DNA of 64,000 bases from Schistocerca nitens (taxonomy: Eukaryota; Arthropoda; Insecta; Orthoptera; Acrididae), in the NCBI RefSeq assembly GCF_023898315.1, contig NC_064621.1, positions 533,159,383 to 533,223,382 on the forward strand, in the 5' to 3' direction. Positions 22,501 through 37,800 of this stretch are shown piece by piece. Both the position numbers and the translations under genes were made by a program. A model generated the notes under the pieces. The model searched no databases, had not been told where the DNA came from, and saw only the letters and a program-made list of their open reading frames with translations. Each line of letters opens with the position of its first letter. Within the stretch, counting starts at the first letter, position 1.

Positions 22501-25500
22501 TCACCAGTCTGTGTTAGTACGCTAGTTGTAGGAGCTGATTTGGGCCACACCACCACTAACAGTCAGAGAGGGCCGCTGGGCCGTCAGCTGCCAAGGTCCA
22601 CCGTTTCCTTATGGTCAAATGACAATAGACATCAGCTATGTATCCACAGCACCTTGCCCATTGCTTGACTGATGTCAGTACTGGGCCATATTGCCAAGTG
22701 CACAACTCAGGTGCCCCCGCAGACATTGGGCCTTAAATTTAGAATGCAACAAATCACTTATGTTAAGTATAATTTCGCAGGAAATTTAAAATCTAATGTA
22801 GTAGTTGCAATCCCCATAGTTAATATGTTATTTGAGACAATTCTACAGTGACAGCTCATTTTAAAGTGAAGGGGACATATAAAATGACCTGTAGCCCACA
22901 CATGCATGCACTACTGCAACTATTGAAACAGCTGTCTTAAGATTAAAAGTCTATCCTACCCTCTGAGATAACAGTTTAAACAATTCCTAAGTTTGAATCT
23001 GAATTGTTCCAATGTTAAGACCACCTGAGCTACTCTTAAACAAATGATGGGAATAGGATAACAACAATTATTGCATAATTATTTCAACAGAAAACATGCT
23101 ATGGAGAGTCTCCTTTCCATGGCCACAAACTATATGATCACCAGTCTGTGTTAGTACGCTAGTTGTAGGAGCTGATTTGGGCCACACCACCACTAACAGT
23201 CAGAGAGGGCCGCTGGGCCGTCAGCTGCCAAGGTCCACCGTTTCCTTATGGTCAAATGACAATAGACATCAGCTATGTATCCACAGCACCTTGCCCATTG
23301 CTTGACTGATGTCAGTACTGGGCCATATTGCCAAGTGCACAACTCAGGTGCCCCCGCAGACATTGGGCCTTAAATTTAGAATGCAACAAATTACTTATGT
23401 TAAGTATAATTTCGCAGGAAATTTAAAATCTAATGTAGTAGTTGCAATCCCCATAGTTAATATGTTATTTTTGACAATTCTACAGTGACAGCTCATTTTA
23501 AAGTGAAGGGGACATATAAAATGACCTGTAGCCCACACATGCATGCACTACTGCAACTATTGAAACAGCTGTCTTAAGATTAAAAGTCTATCCTACCCTC
23601 TGAGATAACAGTTTAAACAATTCCTAAGTTTGAATCTGAATTGTTCCAATGTTAAGACCACCTGAGCTACTCTTAAACAAATGATGGGAATAGGATAACA
23701 ACAATTATTGCATAATTATTTCAACAGAAAACATGCTATGGAGAGTCTCCTTTCCATGGCCACAAACTATATGATCACCAGTCTGTGTTAGTACGCTAGT
23801 TGTAGGAGCTGATTTGGGCCACACCACCACTAACAGTCAGAGAGGGCCGCTGGGCCGTCAGCTGCCAAGGTCCACCGTTTCCTTATGGTCAAATGACAAT
23901 AGACATCAGCTATGTATCCACAGCACCTTGCCCATTGCTTGACTGATGTCAGTACTGGGCCATATTGCCAAGTGCACAACTCAGGTGCCCCCGCAGACAT
24001 TGGGCCTTAAATTTAGAATGCAACAAATTACTTATGTTAAGTATAATTTCGCAGGAAATTTAAAATCTAATGTAGTAGTTGCAATCCCCATAGTTAATAT
24101 GTTATTTTTGACAATTCTACAGTGACAGCTCATTTTAAAGTGAAGGGGACATATAAAATGACCTGTAGCCCACACATGCATGCACTACTGCAACTATTGA
24201 AACAGCTGTCTTAAGATTAAAAGTCTATCCTACCCTCTGAGATAACAGTTTAAACAATTCCTAAGTTTGAATCTGAATTGTTCCAATGTTAAGACCACGT
24301 GAGCTACTCTTAAACAAATGATGGGAATAGGATAACAACAATTATTGCATAATTATTTCAACAGAAAACATGCTATGGAGAGTCTCCTTTCCATGGCCAC
24401 AAACTATATGATCACCAGTCTGTGTTAGTACGCTAGTTGTAGGAGCTGATTTGGGCCACACCACCACTAACAGTCAGAGAGGGCCGCTGGGCCGTCAGCT
24501 GCCAAGGTCCACCGTTTCCTTATGGTCAAATGACAATAGACATCAGCTATGTATCCACAGCACCTTGCCCATTGCTTGACTGATGTCAGTACTGGACCAT
24601 ATTGCCAAGTGCACAACTCAGGTGCCCCCACAGACATTGGGCCTTAAATTTAGAATGCAACAAATCACTTATGTTAAGTATAATTTCGCAGGAAATTTAA
24701 AATCTAATGTAGTAGTTGCAATCCCCATAGTTAATATGTTATTTTTGACAATTCTACAGTGACAGCTCATTTTAAAGTGAAGGGGACATATAAAATGACC
24801 TGTAGCCCACACATGCATGCACTACTGCAACTATTGAAACAGCTGTCTTAAGATTAAAAGTCTATCCTACCCTCTGAGATAACAGTTTAAACAATTCCTA
24901 AGTTTGAATCTGAATTGTTCCAATGTTAAGACCACCTGAGCTACTCTTAAACAAATGATGGGAATAGGATAACAACAATTATTGCATAATTATTTCAACA
25001 GAAAACATGCTATGGAGAGTCTCCTTTCCATGGCCACAAACTATATGATCACCAGTCTGTGTTAGTACGCTAGTTGTAGGAGCTGATTTGGGCCACACCA
25101 CCACTAACAGTCAGAGAGGGCCGCTGGGCCGTCAGCTGCCAAGGTCCACCGTTTCCTTATGGTCAAATGACAATAGACATCAGCTATGTATCCACAGCAC
25201 CTTGCCCATTGCTTGACTGATGTCAGTACTGGGCCATATTGCCAAGTGCACAACTCAGGTGCCCCCGCAGACATTGGGCCTTAAATTTAGAATGCAACAA
25301 ATCACTTATGTTAAGTATAATTTCGCAGGAAATTTAAAATCTAATGTAGTAGTTGCAATCCCCATAGTTAATATGTTATTTGAGACAATTCTACAGTGAC
25401 AGCTCATTTTAAAGTGAAGGGGACATATAAAATGACCTGTAGCCCACACATGCATGCACTACTGCAACTATTGAAACAGCTGTCTTAAGATTAAAAGTCT

Positions 25501-27819
25501 ATCCTACCCTCTGAGATAACAGTTTAAACAATTCCTAAGTTTGAATCTGAATTGTTCCAATGTTAAGACCACCTGAGCTACTCTTAAACAAATGATGGGA
25601 ATAGGATAACAACAATTATTGCATAATTATTTCAACAGAAAACATGCTATGGAGAGTCTCCTTTCCATGGCCACAAACTATATGATCACCAGTCTGTGTT
25701 AGTACGCTAGTTGTAGGAGCTGATTTGGGCCACACCACCACTAACAGTCAGAGAGGGCCGCTGGGCCGTCAGCTGCCAAGGTCCACCGTTTCCTTATGGT
25801 CAAATGACAATAGACATCAGCTATGTATCCACAGCACCTTGCCCATTGCTTGACTGATGTCAGTACTGGGCCATATTGCCAAGTGCACAACTCAGGTGCC
25901 CCCGCAGACATTGGGCCTTAAATTTAGAATGCAACAAATCACTTATGTTAAGTATAATTTCGCAGGAAATTTAAAATCTAATGTAGTAGTTGCAATCCCC
26001 ATAGTTAATATGTTATTTGAGACAATTCTACAGTGACAGCTCATTTTAAAGTGAAGGGGACATATAAAATGACCTGTAGCCCACACATGCATGCACTACT
26101 GCAACTATTGAAACAGCTGCCTTAAGATTAAAAGTCTATCCTACCCTCTGAGATAACAGTTTAAACAATTCCTAAGTTTGAATCTGAATTGTTCCAATGT
26201 TAAGACCACCTGAGCTACTCTTAAACAAATGATGGGAATAGGATAACAACAATTATTGCATAATTATTTCAACAGAAAACATGCTATGGAGAGTCTCCTT
26301 TCCATGGCCACAAACTATATGATCACCAGTCTGTGTTAGTACGCTAGTTGTAGGAGCTGATTTGGGCCACACCACCACTAACAGTCAGAGAGGGCCGCTG
26401 GGCCGTCAGCTGCCAAGGTCCACCGTTTCCTTATGGTCAAATGACAATAGACATCAGCTATGTATCCACAGCACCTTGCCCATTGCTTGACTGATGTCAG
26501 TACTGGGCCATATTGCCAAGTGCACAACTCAGGTGCCCCCGCAGACATTGGGCCTTAAATTTAGAATGCAACAAATCACTTATGTTAAGTATAATTTCGC
26601 AGGAAATTTAAAATCTAATGTAGTAGTTGCAATCCCCATAGTTAATATGTTATTTTTGACAATTCTACAGTGACAGCTCATTTTAAAGTGAAGGGGACAT
26701 ATAAAATGACCTGTAGCCCACACATGCATGCACTACTGCAACTATTGAAACAGCTGTCTTAAGATTAAAAGTCTATCCTACCCTCTGAGATAACAGTTTA
26801 AACAATTCCTAAGTTTGAATCTGAATTGTTCCAATGTTAAGACCACCTGAGCTACTCTTAAACAAATGATGGGAATAGGATAACAACAATTATTGCATAA
26901 TTATTTCAACAGAAAACATGCTATGGAGAGTCTCCTTTCCATGGCCACAAACTATATGATCACCAGTCTGTGTTAGTACGCTAGTTGTAGGAGCTGATTT
27001 GGGCCACACCACCACTAACAGTCAGAGAGGGCCGCTGGGCCGTCAGCTGCCAAGGTCCACCGTTTCCTTATGGTCAAATGACAATAGACATCAGCTATGT
27101 ATCCACAGCACCTTGCCCATTGCTTGACTGATGTCAGTACTGGACCATATTGCCAAGTGCACAACTCAGGTGCCCCCACAGACATTGGGCCTTAAATTTA
27201 GAATGCAACAAATCACTTATGTTAAGTATAATTTCGCAGGAAATTTAAAATCTAATGTAGTAGTTGCAATCCCCATAGTTAATATGTTATTTTTGACAAT
27301 TCTACAGTGACAGCTCATTTTAAAGTGAAGGGGACATATAAAATGACCTGTAGCCCACACATGCATGCACTACTGCAACTATTGAAACAGCTGTCTTAAG
27401 ATTAAAAGTCTATCCTACCCTCTGAGATAACAGTTTAAACAATTCCTAAGTTTGAATCTGAATTGTTCCAATGTTAAGACCACCTGAGCTACTCTTAAAC
27501 AAATGATGGGAATAGGATAACAACAATTATTGCATAATTATTTCAACAGAAAACATGCTATGGAGAGTCTCCTTTCCATGGCCACAAACTATATGATCAC
27601 CAGTCTGTGTTAGTACGCTAGTTGTAGGAGCTGATTTGGGCCACACCACCACTAACAGTCAGAGAGGGCCGCTGGGCCGTCAGCTGCCAAGGTCCACCGT
27701 TTCCTTATGGTCAAATGACAATAGACATCAGCTATGTATCCACAGCACCTTGCCCATTGCTTGACTGATGTCAGTACTGGGCCATATTGCCAAGTGCACA
27801 ACTCAGGTGCCCCCGCAGA

Positions 27820-30800
27820 CATTGGGCCTTAAATTTAGAATGCAACAAATCACTTATGTTAAGTATAATTTCGCAGGAAATTTAAAATCTAATGTAGTAG
27901 TTGCAACCCCCATAGTTAATATGTTATTTGAGACCATTCTACAGTGACAGCTTATTTTAAAGTGAAGGGGACATATAAAATGACCTGTAGCCCACACATG
28001 CATGCACTACTGCAACTATTGAAACAGCTGTCTTAAGATTAAAAGTCTATCCTACCCTCTGAGATAACAGTTTAAACAATTCCTAAGTTTGAATCTGAAT
28101 TGTTCCAATGTTAAGACCACCTGAGCTACTCTTAAACAAATGATGGGAATAGGATAACAACAATTATTGCATAATTATTTCAACAGAAAACATGCTATGG
28201 AGAGTCTCCTTTCCATGGCCACAAACTATATGATCACCAGTCTGTGTTAGTACGCTAGTTGTAGGAGCTGATTTGGGCCACACCACCACTAACAGTCAGA
28301 GAGGGCCGCTGGGCCGTCAGCTGCCAAGGTCCACCGTTTCCTTATGGTCAAATGACAATAGACATCAGCTATGTATCCACAGCACCTTGCCCATTGCTTG
28401 ACTGATGTCAGTACTGGACCATATTGCCAAGTGCACAACTCAGGTGCCCCCACAGACATTGGGCCTTAAATTTAGAATGCAACAAATCACTTATGTTAAG
28501 TATAATTTCGCAGGAAATTTAAAATCTAATGTAGTAGTTGCAATCCCCATAGTTAATATGTTATTTTTGACAATTCTACAGTGACAGCTCATTTTAAAGT
28601 GAAGGGGACATATAAAATGACCTGTAGCCCACACATGCATGCACTACTGCAACTATTGAAACAGCTGTCTTAAGATTAAAAGTCTATCCTACCCTCTGAG
28701 ATAACAGTTTAAACAATTCCTAAGTTTGAATCTGAATTGTTCCAATGTTAAGACCACCTCAGCTACTCTTAAACAAATGATGGGAATAGGATAACAACAA
28801 TTATTGCATAATTATTTCAACAGAAAACATGCTATGGAGAGTCTCCTTTCCATGGCCACAAACTATATGATCACCAGTCTGTGTTAGTACGCTAGTTGTA
28901 GGAGCTGATTTGGGCCACACCACCACTAACAGTCAGAGAGGGCCGCTGGGCCGTCAGCTGCCAAGGTCCACCGTTTCCTTATGGTCAAATGACAATAGAC
29001 ATCAGCTATGTATCCACAGCACCTTGCCCATTGCTTGACTGATGTCAGTACTGGGCCATATTGCCAAGTGCACAACTCAGGTGCCCCCGCAGACATTGGG
29101 CCTTAAATTTAGAATGCAACAAATTACTTATGTTAAGTATAATTTCGCAGGAAATTTAAAATCTAATGTAGTAGTTGCAATCCCCATAGTTAATATGTTA
29201 TTTTTGACAATTCTACAGTGACAGCTCATTTTAAAGTGAAGGGGACATATAAAATGACCTGTAGCCCACACATGCATGCACTACTGCAACTATTGAAACA
29301 GCTGTCTTAAGATTAAAAGTCTATCCTACCCTCTGAGATAACAGTTTAAACAATTCCTAAGTTTGAATCTGAATTGTTCCAATGTTAAGACCACCTGAGC
29401 TACTCTTAAACAAATGATGGGAATAGGATAACAACAATTATTGCATAATTATTTCAACAGAAAACATGCTATGGAGAGTCTCCTTTCCATGGCCACAAAC
29501 TATATGATCACCAGTCTGTGTTAGTACGCTAGTTGTAGGAGCTGATTTGGGCCACACCACCACTAACAGTCAGAGAGGGCCGCTGGGCCGTCAGCTGCCA
29601 AGGTCCACCGTTTCCTTATGGTCAAATGACAATAGACATCAGCTATGTATCCACAGCACCTTGCCCATTGCTTGACTGATGTCAGTACTGGGCCATATTG
29701 CCAAGTGCACAACTCAGGTGCCCCCGCAGACATTGGGCCTTAAATTTAGAATGCAACAAATCACTTATGTTAAGTATAATTTCGCAGGAAATTTAAAATC
29801 TAATGTAGTAGTTGCAATCCCCATAGTTAATATGTTATTTGAGACAATTCTACAGTGACAGCTCATTTTAAAGTGAAGGGGACATATAAAATGACCTGTA
29901 GCCCACACATGCATGCACTACTGCAACTATTGAAACAGCTGTCTTAAGATTAAAAGTCTATCCTACCCTCTGAGATAACAGTTTAAACAATTCCTAAGTT
30001 TGAATCTGAATTGTTCCAATGTTAAGACCACCTGAGCTACTCTTAAACAAATGATGGGAATAGGATAACAACAATTATTGCATAATTATTTCAACAGAAA
30101 ACATGCTATGGAGAGTCTCCTTTCCATGGCCACAAACTATATGATCACCAGTCTGTGTTAGTACGCTAGTTGTAGGAGCTGATTTGGGCCACACCACCAC
30201 TAACAGTCAGAGAGGGCCGCTGGGCCGTCAGCTGCCAAGGTCCACCGTTTCCTTATGGTCAAATGACAATAGACATCAGCTATGTATCCACAGCACCTTG
30301 CCCATTGCTTGACTGATGTCAGTACTGGGCCATATTGCCAAGTGCACAACTCAGGTGCCCCCGCAGACATTGGGCCTTAAATTTAGAATGCAACAAATCA
30401 CTTATGTTAAGTATAATTTCGCAGGAAATTTAAAATCTAATGTAGTAGTTGCAACCCCCATAGTTAATATGTTATTTGAGACCATTCTACAGTGACAGCT
30501 TATTTTAAAGTGAAGGGGACATATAAAATGACCTGTAGCCCACACATGCATGCACTACTGCAACTATTGAAACAGCTGTCTTAAGATTAAAAGTCTATCC
30601 TACCCTCTGAGATAACAGTTTAAACAATTCCTAAGTTTGAATCTGAATTGTTCCAATGTTAAGACCACCTGAGCTACTCTTAAACAAATGATGGGAATAG
30701 GATAACAACAATTATTGCATAATTATTTCAACAGAAAACATGCTATGGAGAGTCTCCTTTCCATGGCCACAAACTATATGATCACCAGTCTGTGTTAGTA

Positions 30801-33552
30801 CGCTAGTTGTAGGAGCTGATTTGGGCCACACCACCACTAACAGTCAGAGAGGGCCGCTGGGCCGTCAGCTGCCAAGGTCCACCGTTTCCTTATGGTCAAA
30901 TGACAATAGACATCAGCTATGTATCCACAGCACCTTGCCCATTGCTTGACTGATGTCAGTACTGGACCATATTGCCAAGTGCACAACTCAGGTGCCCCCA
31001 CAGACATTGGGCCTTAAATTTAGAATGCAACAAATCACTTATGTTAAGTATAATTTCGCAGGAAATTTAAAATCTAATGTAGTAGTTGCAATCCCCATAG
31101 TTAATATGTTATTTTTGACAATTCTACAGTGACAGCTCATTTTAAAGTGAAGGGGACATATAAAATGACCTGTAGCCCACACATGCATGCACTACTGCAA
31201 CTATTGAAACAGCTGTCTTAAGATTAAAAGTCTATCCTACCCTCTGAGATAACAGTTTAAACAATTCCTAAGTTTGAATCTGAATTGTTCCAATGTTAAG
31301 ACCACCAGAGCTACTCTTAAACAAATGATGGGAATAGGATAACAACAATTATTGCATAATTATTTCAACAGAAAACATGCTATGGAGAGTCTCCTTTCCA
31401 TGGCCACAAACTATATGATCACCAGTCTGTGTTAGTACGCTAGTTGTAGGAGCTGATTTGGGCCACACCACCACTAACAGTCAGAGAGGGCCGCTGGGCC
31501 GTCAGCTGCCAAGGTCCACCGTTTCCTTATGGTCAAATGACAATAGACATCAGCTATGTATCCACAGCACCTTGCCCATTGCTTGACTGATGTCAGTACT
31601 GGGCCATATTGCCAAGTGCACAACTCAGGTGCCCCCGCAGACATTGGGCCTTAAATTTAGAATGCAACAAATCACTTATGTTAAGTATAATTTCGCAGGA
31701 AATTTAAAATCTAATGTAGTAGTTGCAACCCCCATAGTTAATATGTTATTTGAGACCATTCTACAGTGACAGCTTATTTTAAAGTGAAGGGGACATATAA
31801 AATGACCTGTAGCCCACACATGCATGCACTACTGCAACTATTGAAACAGCTGTCTTAAGATTAAAAGTCTATCCTACCCTCTGAGATAACAGTTTAAACA
31901 ATTCCTAAGTTTGAATCTGAATTGTTCCAATGTTAAGACCACCTGAGCTACTCTTAAACAAATGATGGGAATAGGATAACAACAATTATTGCATAATTAT
32001 TTCAACAGAAAACATGCTATGGAGAGTCTCCTTTCCATGGCCACAAACTATATGATCACCAGTCTGTGTTAGTACGCTAGTTGTAGGAGCTGATTTGGGC
32101 CACACCACCACTAACAGTCAGAGAGGGCCGCTGGGCCGTCAGCTGCCAAGGTCCACCGTTTCCTTATGGTCAAATGACAATAGACATCAGCTATGTATCC
32201 ACAGCACCTTGCCCATTGCTTGACTGATGTCAGTACTGGACCATATTGCCAAGTGCACAACTCAGGTGCCCCCACAGACATTGGGCCTTAAATTTAGAAT
32301 GCAACAAATCACTTATGTTAAGTATAATTTCGCAGGAAATTTAAAATCTAATGTAGTAGTTGCAATCCCCATAGTTAATATGTTATTTTTGACAATTCTA
32401 CAGTGACAGCTCATTTTAAAGTGAAGGGGACATATAAAATGACCTGTAGCCCACACATGCATGCACTACTGCAACTATTGAAACAGCTGTCTTAAGATTA
32501 AAAGTCTATCCTACCCTCTGAGATAACAGTTTAAACAATTCCTAAGTTTGAATCTGAATTGTTCCAATGTTAAGACCACCTGAGCTACTCTTAAACAAAT
32601 GATGGGAATAGGATAACAACAATTATTGCATAATTATTTCAACAGAAAACATGCTATGGAGAGTCTCCTTTCCATGGCCACAAACTATATGATCACCAGT
32701 CTGTGTTAGTACGCTAGTTGTAGGAGCTGATTTGGGCCACACCACCACTAACAGTCAGAGAGGGCCGCTGGGCCGTCAGCTGCCAAGGTCCACCGTTTCC
32801 TTATGGTCAAATGACAATAGACATCAGCTATGTATCCACAGCACCTTGCCCATTGCTTGACTGATGTCAGTACTGGGCCATATTGCCAAGTGCACAACTC
32901 AGGTGCCCCCGCAGACATTGGGCCTTAAATTTAGAATGCAACAAATTACTTATGTTAAGTATAATTTCGCAGGAAATTTAAAATCTAATGTAGTAGTTGC
33001 AATCCCCATAGTTAATATGTTATTTTTGACAATTCTACAGTGACAGCTCATTTTAAAGTGAAGGGGACATATAAAATGACCTGTAGCCCACACATGCATG
33101 CACTACTGCAACTATTGAAACAGCTGTCTTAAGATTAAAAGTCTATCCTACCCTCTGAGATAACAGTTTAAACAATTCCTAAGTTTGAATCTGAATTGTT
33201 CCAATGTTAAGACCACCTGAGCTACTCTTAAACAAATGATGGGAATAGGATAACAACAATTATTGCATAATTATTTCAACAGAAAACATGCTATGGAGAG
33301 TCTCCTTTCCATGGCCACAAACTATATGATCACCAGTCTGTGTTAGTACGCTAGTTGTAGGAGCTGATTTGGGCCACACCACCACTAACAGTCAGAGAGG
33401 GCCGCTGGGCCGTCAGCTGCCAAGGTCCACCGTTTCCTTATGGTCAAATGACAATAGACATCAGCTATGTATCCACAGCACCTTGCCCATTGCTTGACTG
33501 ATGTCAGTACTGGACCATATTGCCAAGTGCACAACTCAGGTGCCCCCACAGA
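27820..33552 (+). repeat. Block with a recurring two-unit haplotype
   Basis: Units 28, 32 and 34 (starts 27820, 30368, 31642) share gcaacccc + tttgagacc + cttatttt + tactggacc. Each is followed by a tttttgaca/tactgggcc unit introduced by ccacag. The same type reappears alone at unit 57 (46293), there ending in tactgggcc. This indicates copying of a 1274-bp block within the array. Confidence 0.75.
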
Positions 33553-34826
33553 CATTGGGCCTTAAATTTAGAATGCAACAAATCACTTATGTTAAGTATA
33601 ATTTCGCAGGAAATTTAAAATCTAATGTAGTAGTTGCAATCCCCATAGTTAATATGTTATTTTTGACAATTCTACAGTGACAGCTCATTTTAAAGTGAAG
33701 GGGACATATAAAATGACCTGTAGCCCACACATGCATGCACTACTGCAACTATTGAAACAGCTGTCTTAAGATTAAAAGTCTATCCTACCCTCTGAGATAA
33801 CAGTTTAAACAATTCCTAAGTTTGAATCTGAATTGTTCCAATGTTAAGACCACCTGAGCTACTCTTAAACAAATGATGGGAATAGGATAACAACAATTAT
33901 TGCATAATTATTTCAACAGAAAACATGCTATGGAGAGTCTCCTTTCCATGGCCACAAACTATATGATCACCAGTCTGTGTTAGTACGCTAGTTGTAGGAG
34001 CTGATTTGGGCCACACCACCACTAACAGTCAGAGAGGGCCGCTGGGCCGTCAGCTGCCAAGGTCCACCGTTTCCTTATGGTCAAATGACAATAGACATCA
34101 GCTATGTATCCACAGCACCTTGCCCATTGCTTGACTGATGTCAGTACTGGGCCATATTGCCAAGTGCACAACTCAGGTGCCCCCACAGACATTGGGCCTT
34201 AAATTTAGAATGCAACAAATCACTTATGTTAAGTATAATTTCGCAGGAAATTTAAAATCTAATGTAGTAGTTGCAATCCCCATAGTTAATATGTTATTTG
34301 AGACAATTCTACAGTGACAGCTCATTTTAAAGTGAAGGGGACATATAAAATGACCTGTAGCCCACACATGCATGCACTACTGCAACTATTGAAACAGCTG
34401 TCTTAAGATTAAAAGTCTATCCTACCCTCTGAGATAACAGTTTAAACAATTCCTAAGTTTGAATCTGAATTGTTCCAATGTTAAGACCACCTGAGCTACT
34501 CTTAAACAAATGATGGGAATAGGATAACAACAATTATTGCATAATTATTTCAACAGAAAACATGCTATGGAGAGTCTCCTTTCCATGGCCACAAACTATA
34601 TGATCTCCAGTCTGTGTTAGTACGCTAGTTGTAGGAGCTGATTTGGGCCACACCACCACTAACAGTCAGAGAGGGCCGCTGGGCCGTCAGCTGCCAAGGT
34701 CCACCGTTTCCTTATGGTCAAATGACAATAGACATCAGCTATGTATCCACAGCACCTTGCCCATTGCTTGACTGATGTCAGTACTGGGCCATATTGCCAA
34801 GTGCACAACTCAGGTGCCCCCACAGA

Positions 34827-37800
34827 CATTGGGCCTTAAATTTAGAATGCAACAAATCACTTATGTTAAGTATAATTTCGCAGGAAATTTAAAATCTAAT
34901 GTAGTAGTTGCAATCCCCATAGTTAATATGTTATTTTTGACAATTCTACAGTGACAGCTCATTTTAAAGTGAAGGGGACATATAAAATGACCTGTAGCCC
35001 ACACATGCATGCACTACTGCAACTATTGAAACAGCTGTCTTAAGATTAAAAGTCTATCCTACCCTCTGAGATAACAGTTTAAACAATTCCTAAGTTTGAA
35101 TCTGAATTGTTCCAATGTTAAGACCACCTGAGCTACTCTTAAACAAATGATGGGAATAGGATAACAACAATTATTGCATAATTATTTCAACAGAAAACAT
35201 GCTATGGAGAGTCTCCTTTCCATGGCCACAAACTATATGATCACCAGTCTGTGTTAGTACGCTAGTTGTAGGAGCTGATTTGGGCCACACCACCACTAAC
35301 AGTCAGAGAGGGCCGCTGGGCCGTCAGCTGCCAAGGTCCACCGTTTCCTTATGGTCAAATGACAATAGACATCAGCTATGTATCCACAGCACCTTGCCCA
35401 TTGCTTGACTGATGTCAGTACTGGGCCATATTGCCAAGTGCACAACTCAGGTGCCCCCACAGACATTGGGCCTTAAATTTAGAATGCAACAAATCACTTA
35501 TGTTAAGTATAATTTCGCAGGAAATTTAAAATCTAATGTAGTAGTTGCAATCCCCATAGTTAATATGTTATTTGAGACAATTCTACAGTGACAGCTCATT
35601 TTAAAGTGAAGGGGACATATAAAATGACCTGTAGCCCACACATGCATGCACTACTGCAACTATTGAAACAGCTGTCTTAAGATTAAAAGTCTATCCTACC
35701 CTCTGAGATAACAGTTTAAACAATTCCTAAGTTTGAATCTGAATTGTTCCAATGTTAAGACCACCTGAGCTACTCTTAAACAAATGATGGGAATAGGATA
35801 ACAACAATTATTGCATAATTATTTCAACAGAAAACATGCTATGGAGAGTCTCCTTTCCATGGCCACAAACTATATGATCTCCAGTCTGTGTTAGTACGCT
35901 AGTTGTAGGAGCTGATTTGGGCCACACCACCACTAACAGTCAGAGAGGGCCGCTGGGCCGTCAGCTGCCAAGGTCCACCGTTTCCTTATGGTCAAATGAC
36001 AATAGACATCAGCTATGTATCCACAGCACCTTGCCCATTGCTTGACTGATGTCAGTACTGGGCCATATTGCCAAGTGCACAACTCAGGTGCCCCCACAGA
36101 CATTGGGCCTTAAATTTAGAATGCAACAAATCACTTATGTTAAGTATAATTTCGCAGGAAATTTAAAATCTAATGTAGTAGTTGCAATCCCCATAGTTAA
36201 TATGTTATTTTTGACAATTCTACAGTGACAGCTCATTTTAAAGTGAAGGGGACATATAAAATGACCTGTAGCCCACACATGCATGCACTACTGCAACTAT
36301 TGAAACAGCTGTCTTAAGATTAAAAGTCTATCCTACCCTCTGAGATAACAGTTTAAACAATTCCTAAGTTTGAATCTGAATTGTTCCAATGTTAAGACCA
36401 CCTGAGCTACTCTTAAACAAATGATGGGAATAGGATAACAACAATTATTGCATAATTATTTCAACAGAAAACATGCTATGGAGAGTCTCCTTTCCATGGC
36501 CACAAACTATATGATCTCCAGTCTGTGTTAGTACGCTAGTTGTAGGAGCTGATTTGGGCCACACCACCACTAACAGTCAGAGAGGGCCGCTGGGCCGTCA
36601 GCTGCCAAGGTCCACCGTTTCCTTATGGTCAAATGACAATAGACATCAGCTATGTATCCACAGCACCTTGCCCATTGCTTGACTGATGTCAGTACTGGGC
36701 CATATTGCCAAGTGCACAACTCAGGTGCCCCCACAGACATTGGGCCTTAAATTTAGAATGCAACAAATCACTTATGTTAAGTATAATTTCGCAGGAAATT
36801 TAAAATCTAATGTAGTAGTTGCAATCCCCATAGTTAATATGTTATTTTTGACAATTCTACAGTGACAGCTCATTTTAAAGTGAAGGGGACATATAAAATG
36901 ACCTGTAGCCCACACATGCATGCACTACTGCAACTATTGAAACAGCTGTCTTAAGATTAAAAGTCTATCCTACCCTCTGAGATAACAGTTTAAACAATTC
37001 CTAAGTTTGAATCTGAATTGTTCCAATGTTAAGACCACCTGAGCTACTCTTAAACAAATGATGGGAATAGGATAACAACAATTATTGCATAATTATTTCA
37101 ACAGAAAACATGCTATGGAGAGTCTCCTTTCCATGGCCACAAACTATATGATCACCAGTCTGTGTTAGTACGCTAGTTGTAGGAGCTGATTTGGGCCACA
37201 CCACCACTAACAGTCAGAGAGGGCCGCTGGGCCGTCAGCTGCCAAGGTCCACCGTTTCCTTATGGTCAAATGACAATAGACATCAGCTATGTATCCACAG
37301 CACCTTGCCCATTGCTTGACTGATGTCAGTACTGGGCCATATTGCCAAGTGCACAACTCAGGTGCCCCCACAGACATTGGGCCTTAAATTTAGAATGCAA
37401 CAAATCACTTATGTTAAGTATAATTTCGCAGGAAATTTAAAATCTAATGTAGTAGTTGCAATCCCCATAGTTAATATGTTATTTGAGACAATTCTACAGT
37501 GACAGCTCATTTTAAAGTGAAGGGGACATATAAAATGACCTGTAGCCCACACATGCATGCACTACTGCAACTATTGAAACAGCTGTCTTAAGATTAAAAG
37601 TCTATCCTACCCTCTGAGATAACAGTTTAAACAATTCCTAAGTTTGAATCTGAATTGTTCCAATGTTAAGACCACCTGAGCTACTCTTAAACAAATGATG
37701 GGAATAGGATAACAACAATTATTGCATAATTATTTCAACAGAAAACATGCTATGGAGAGTCTCCTTTCCATGGCCACAAACTATATGATCTCCAGTCTGT

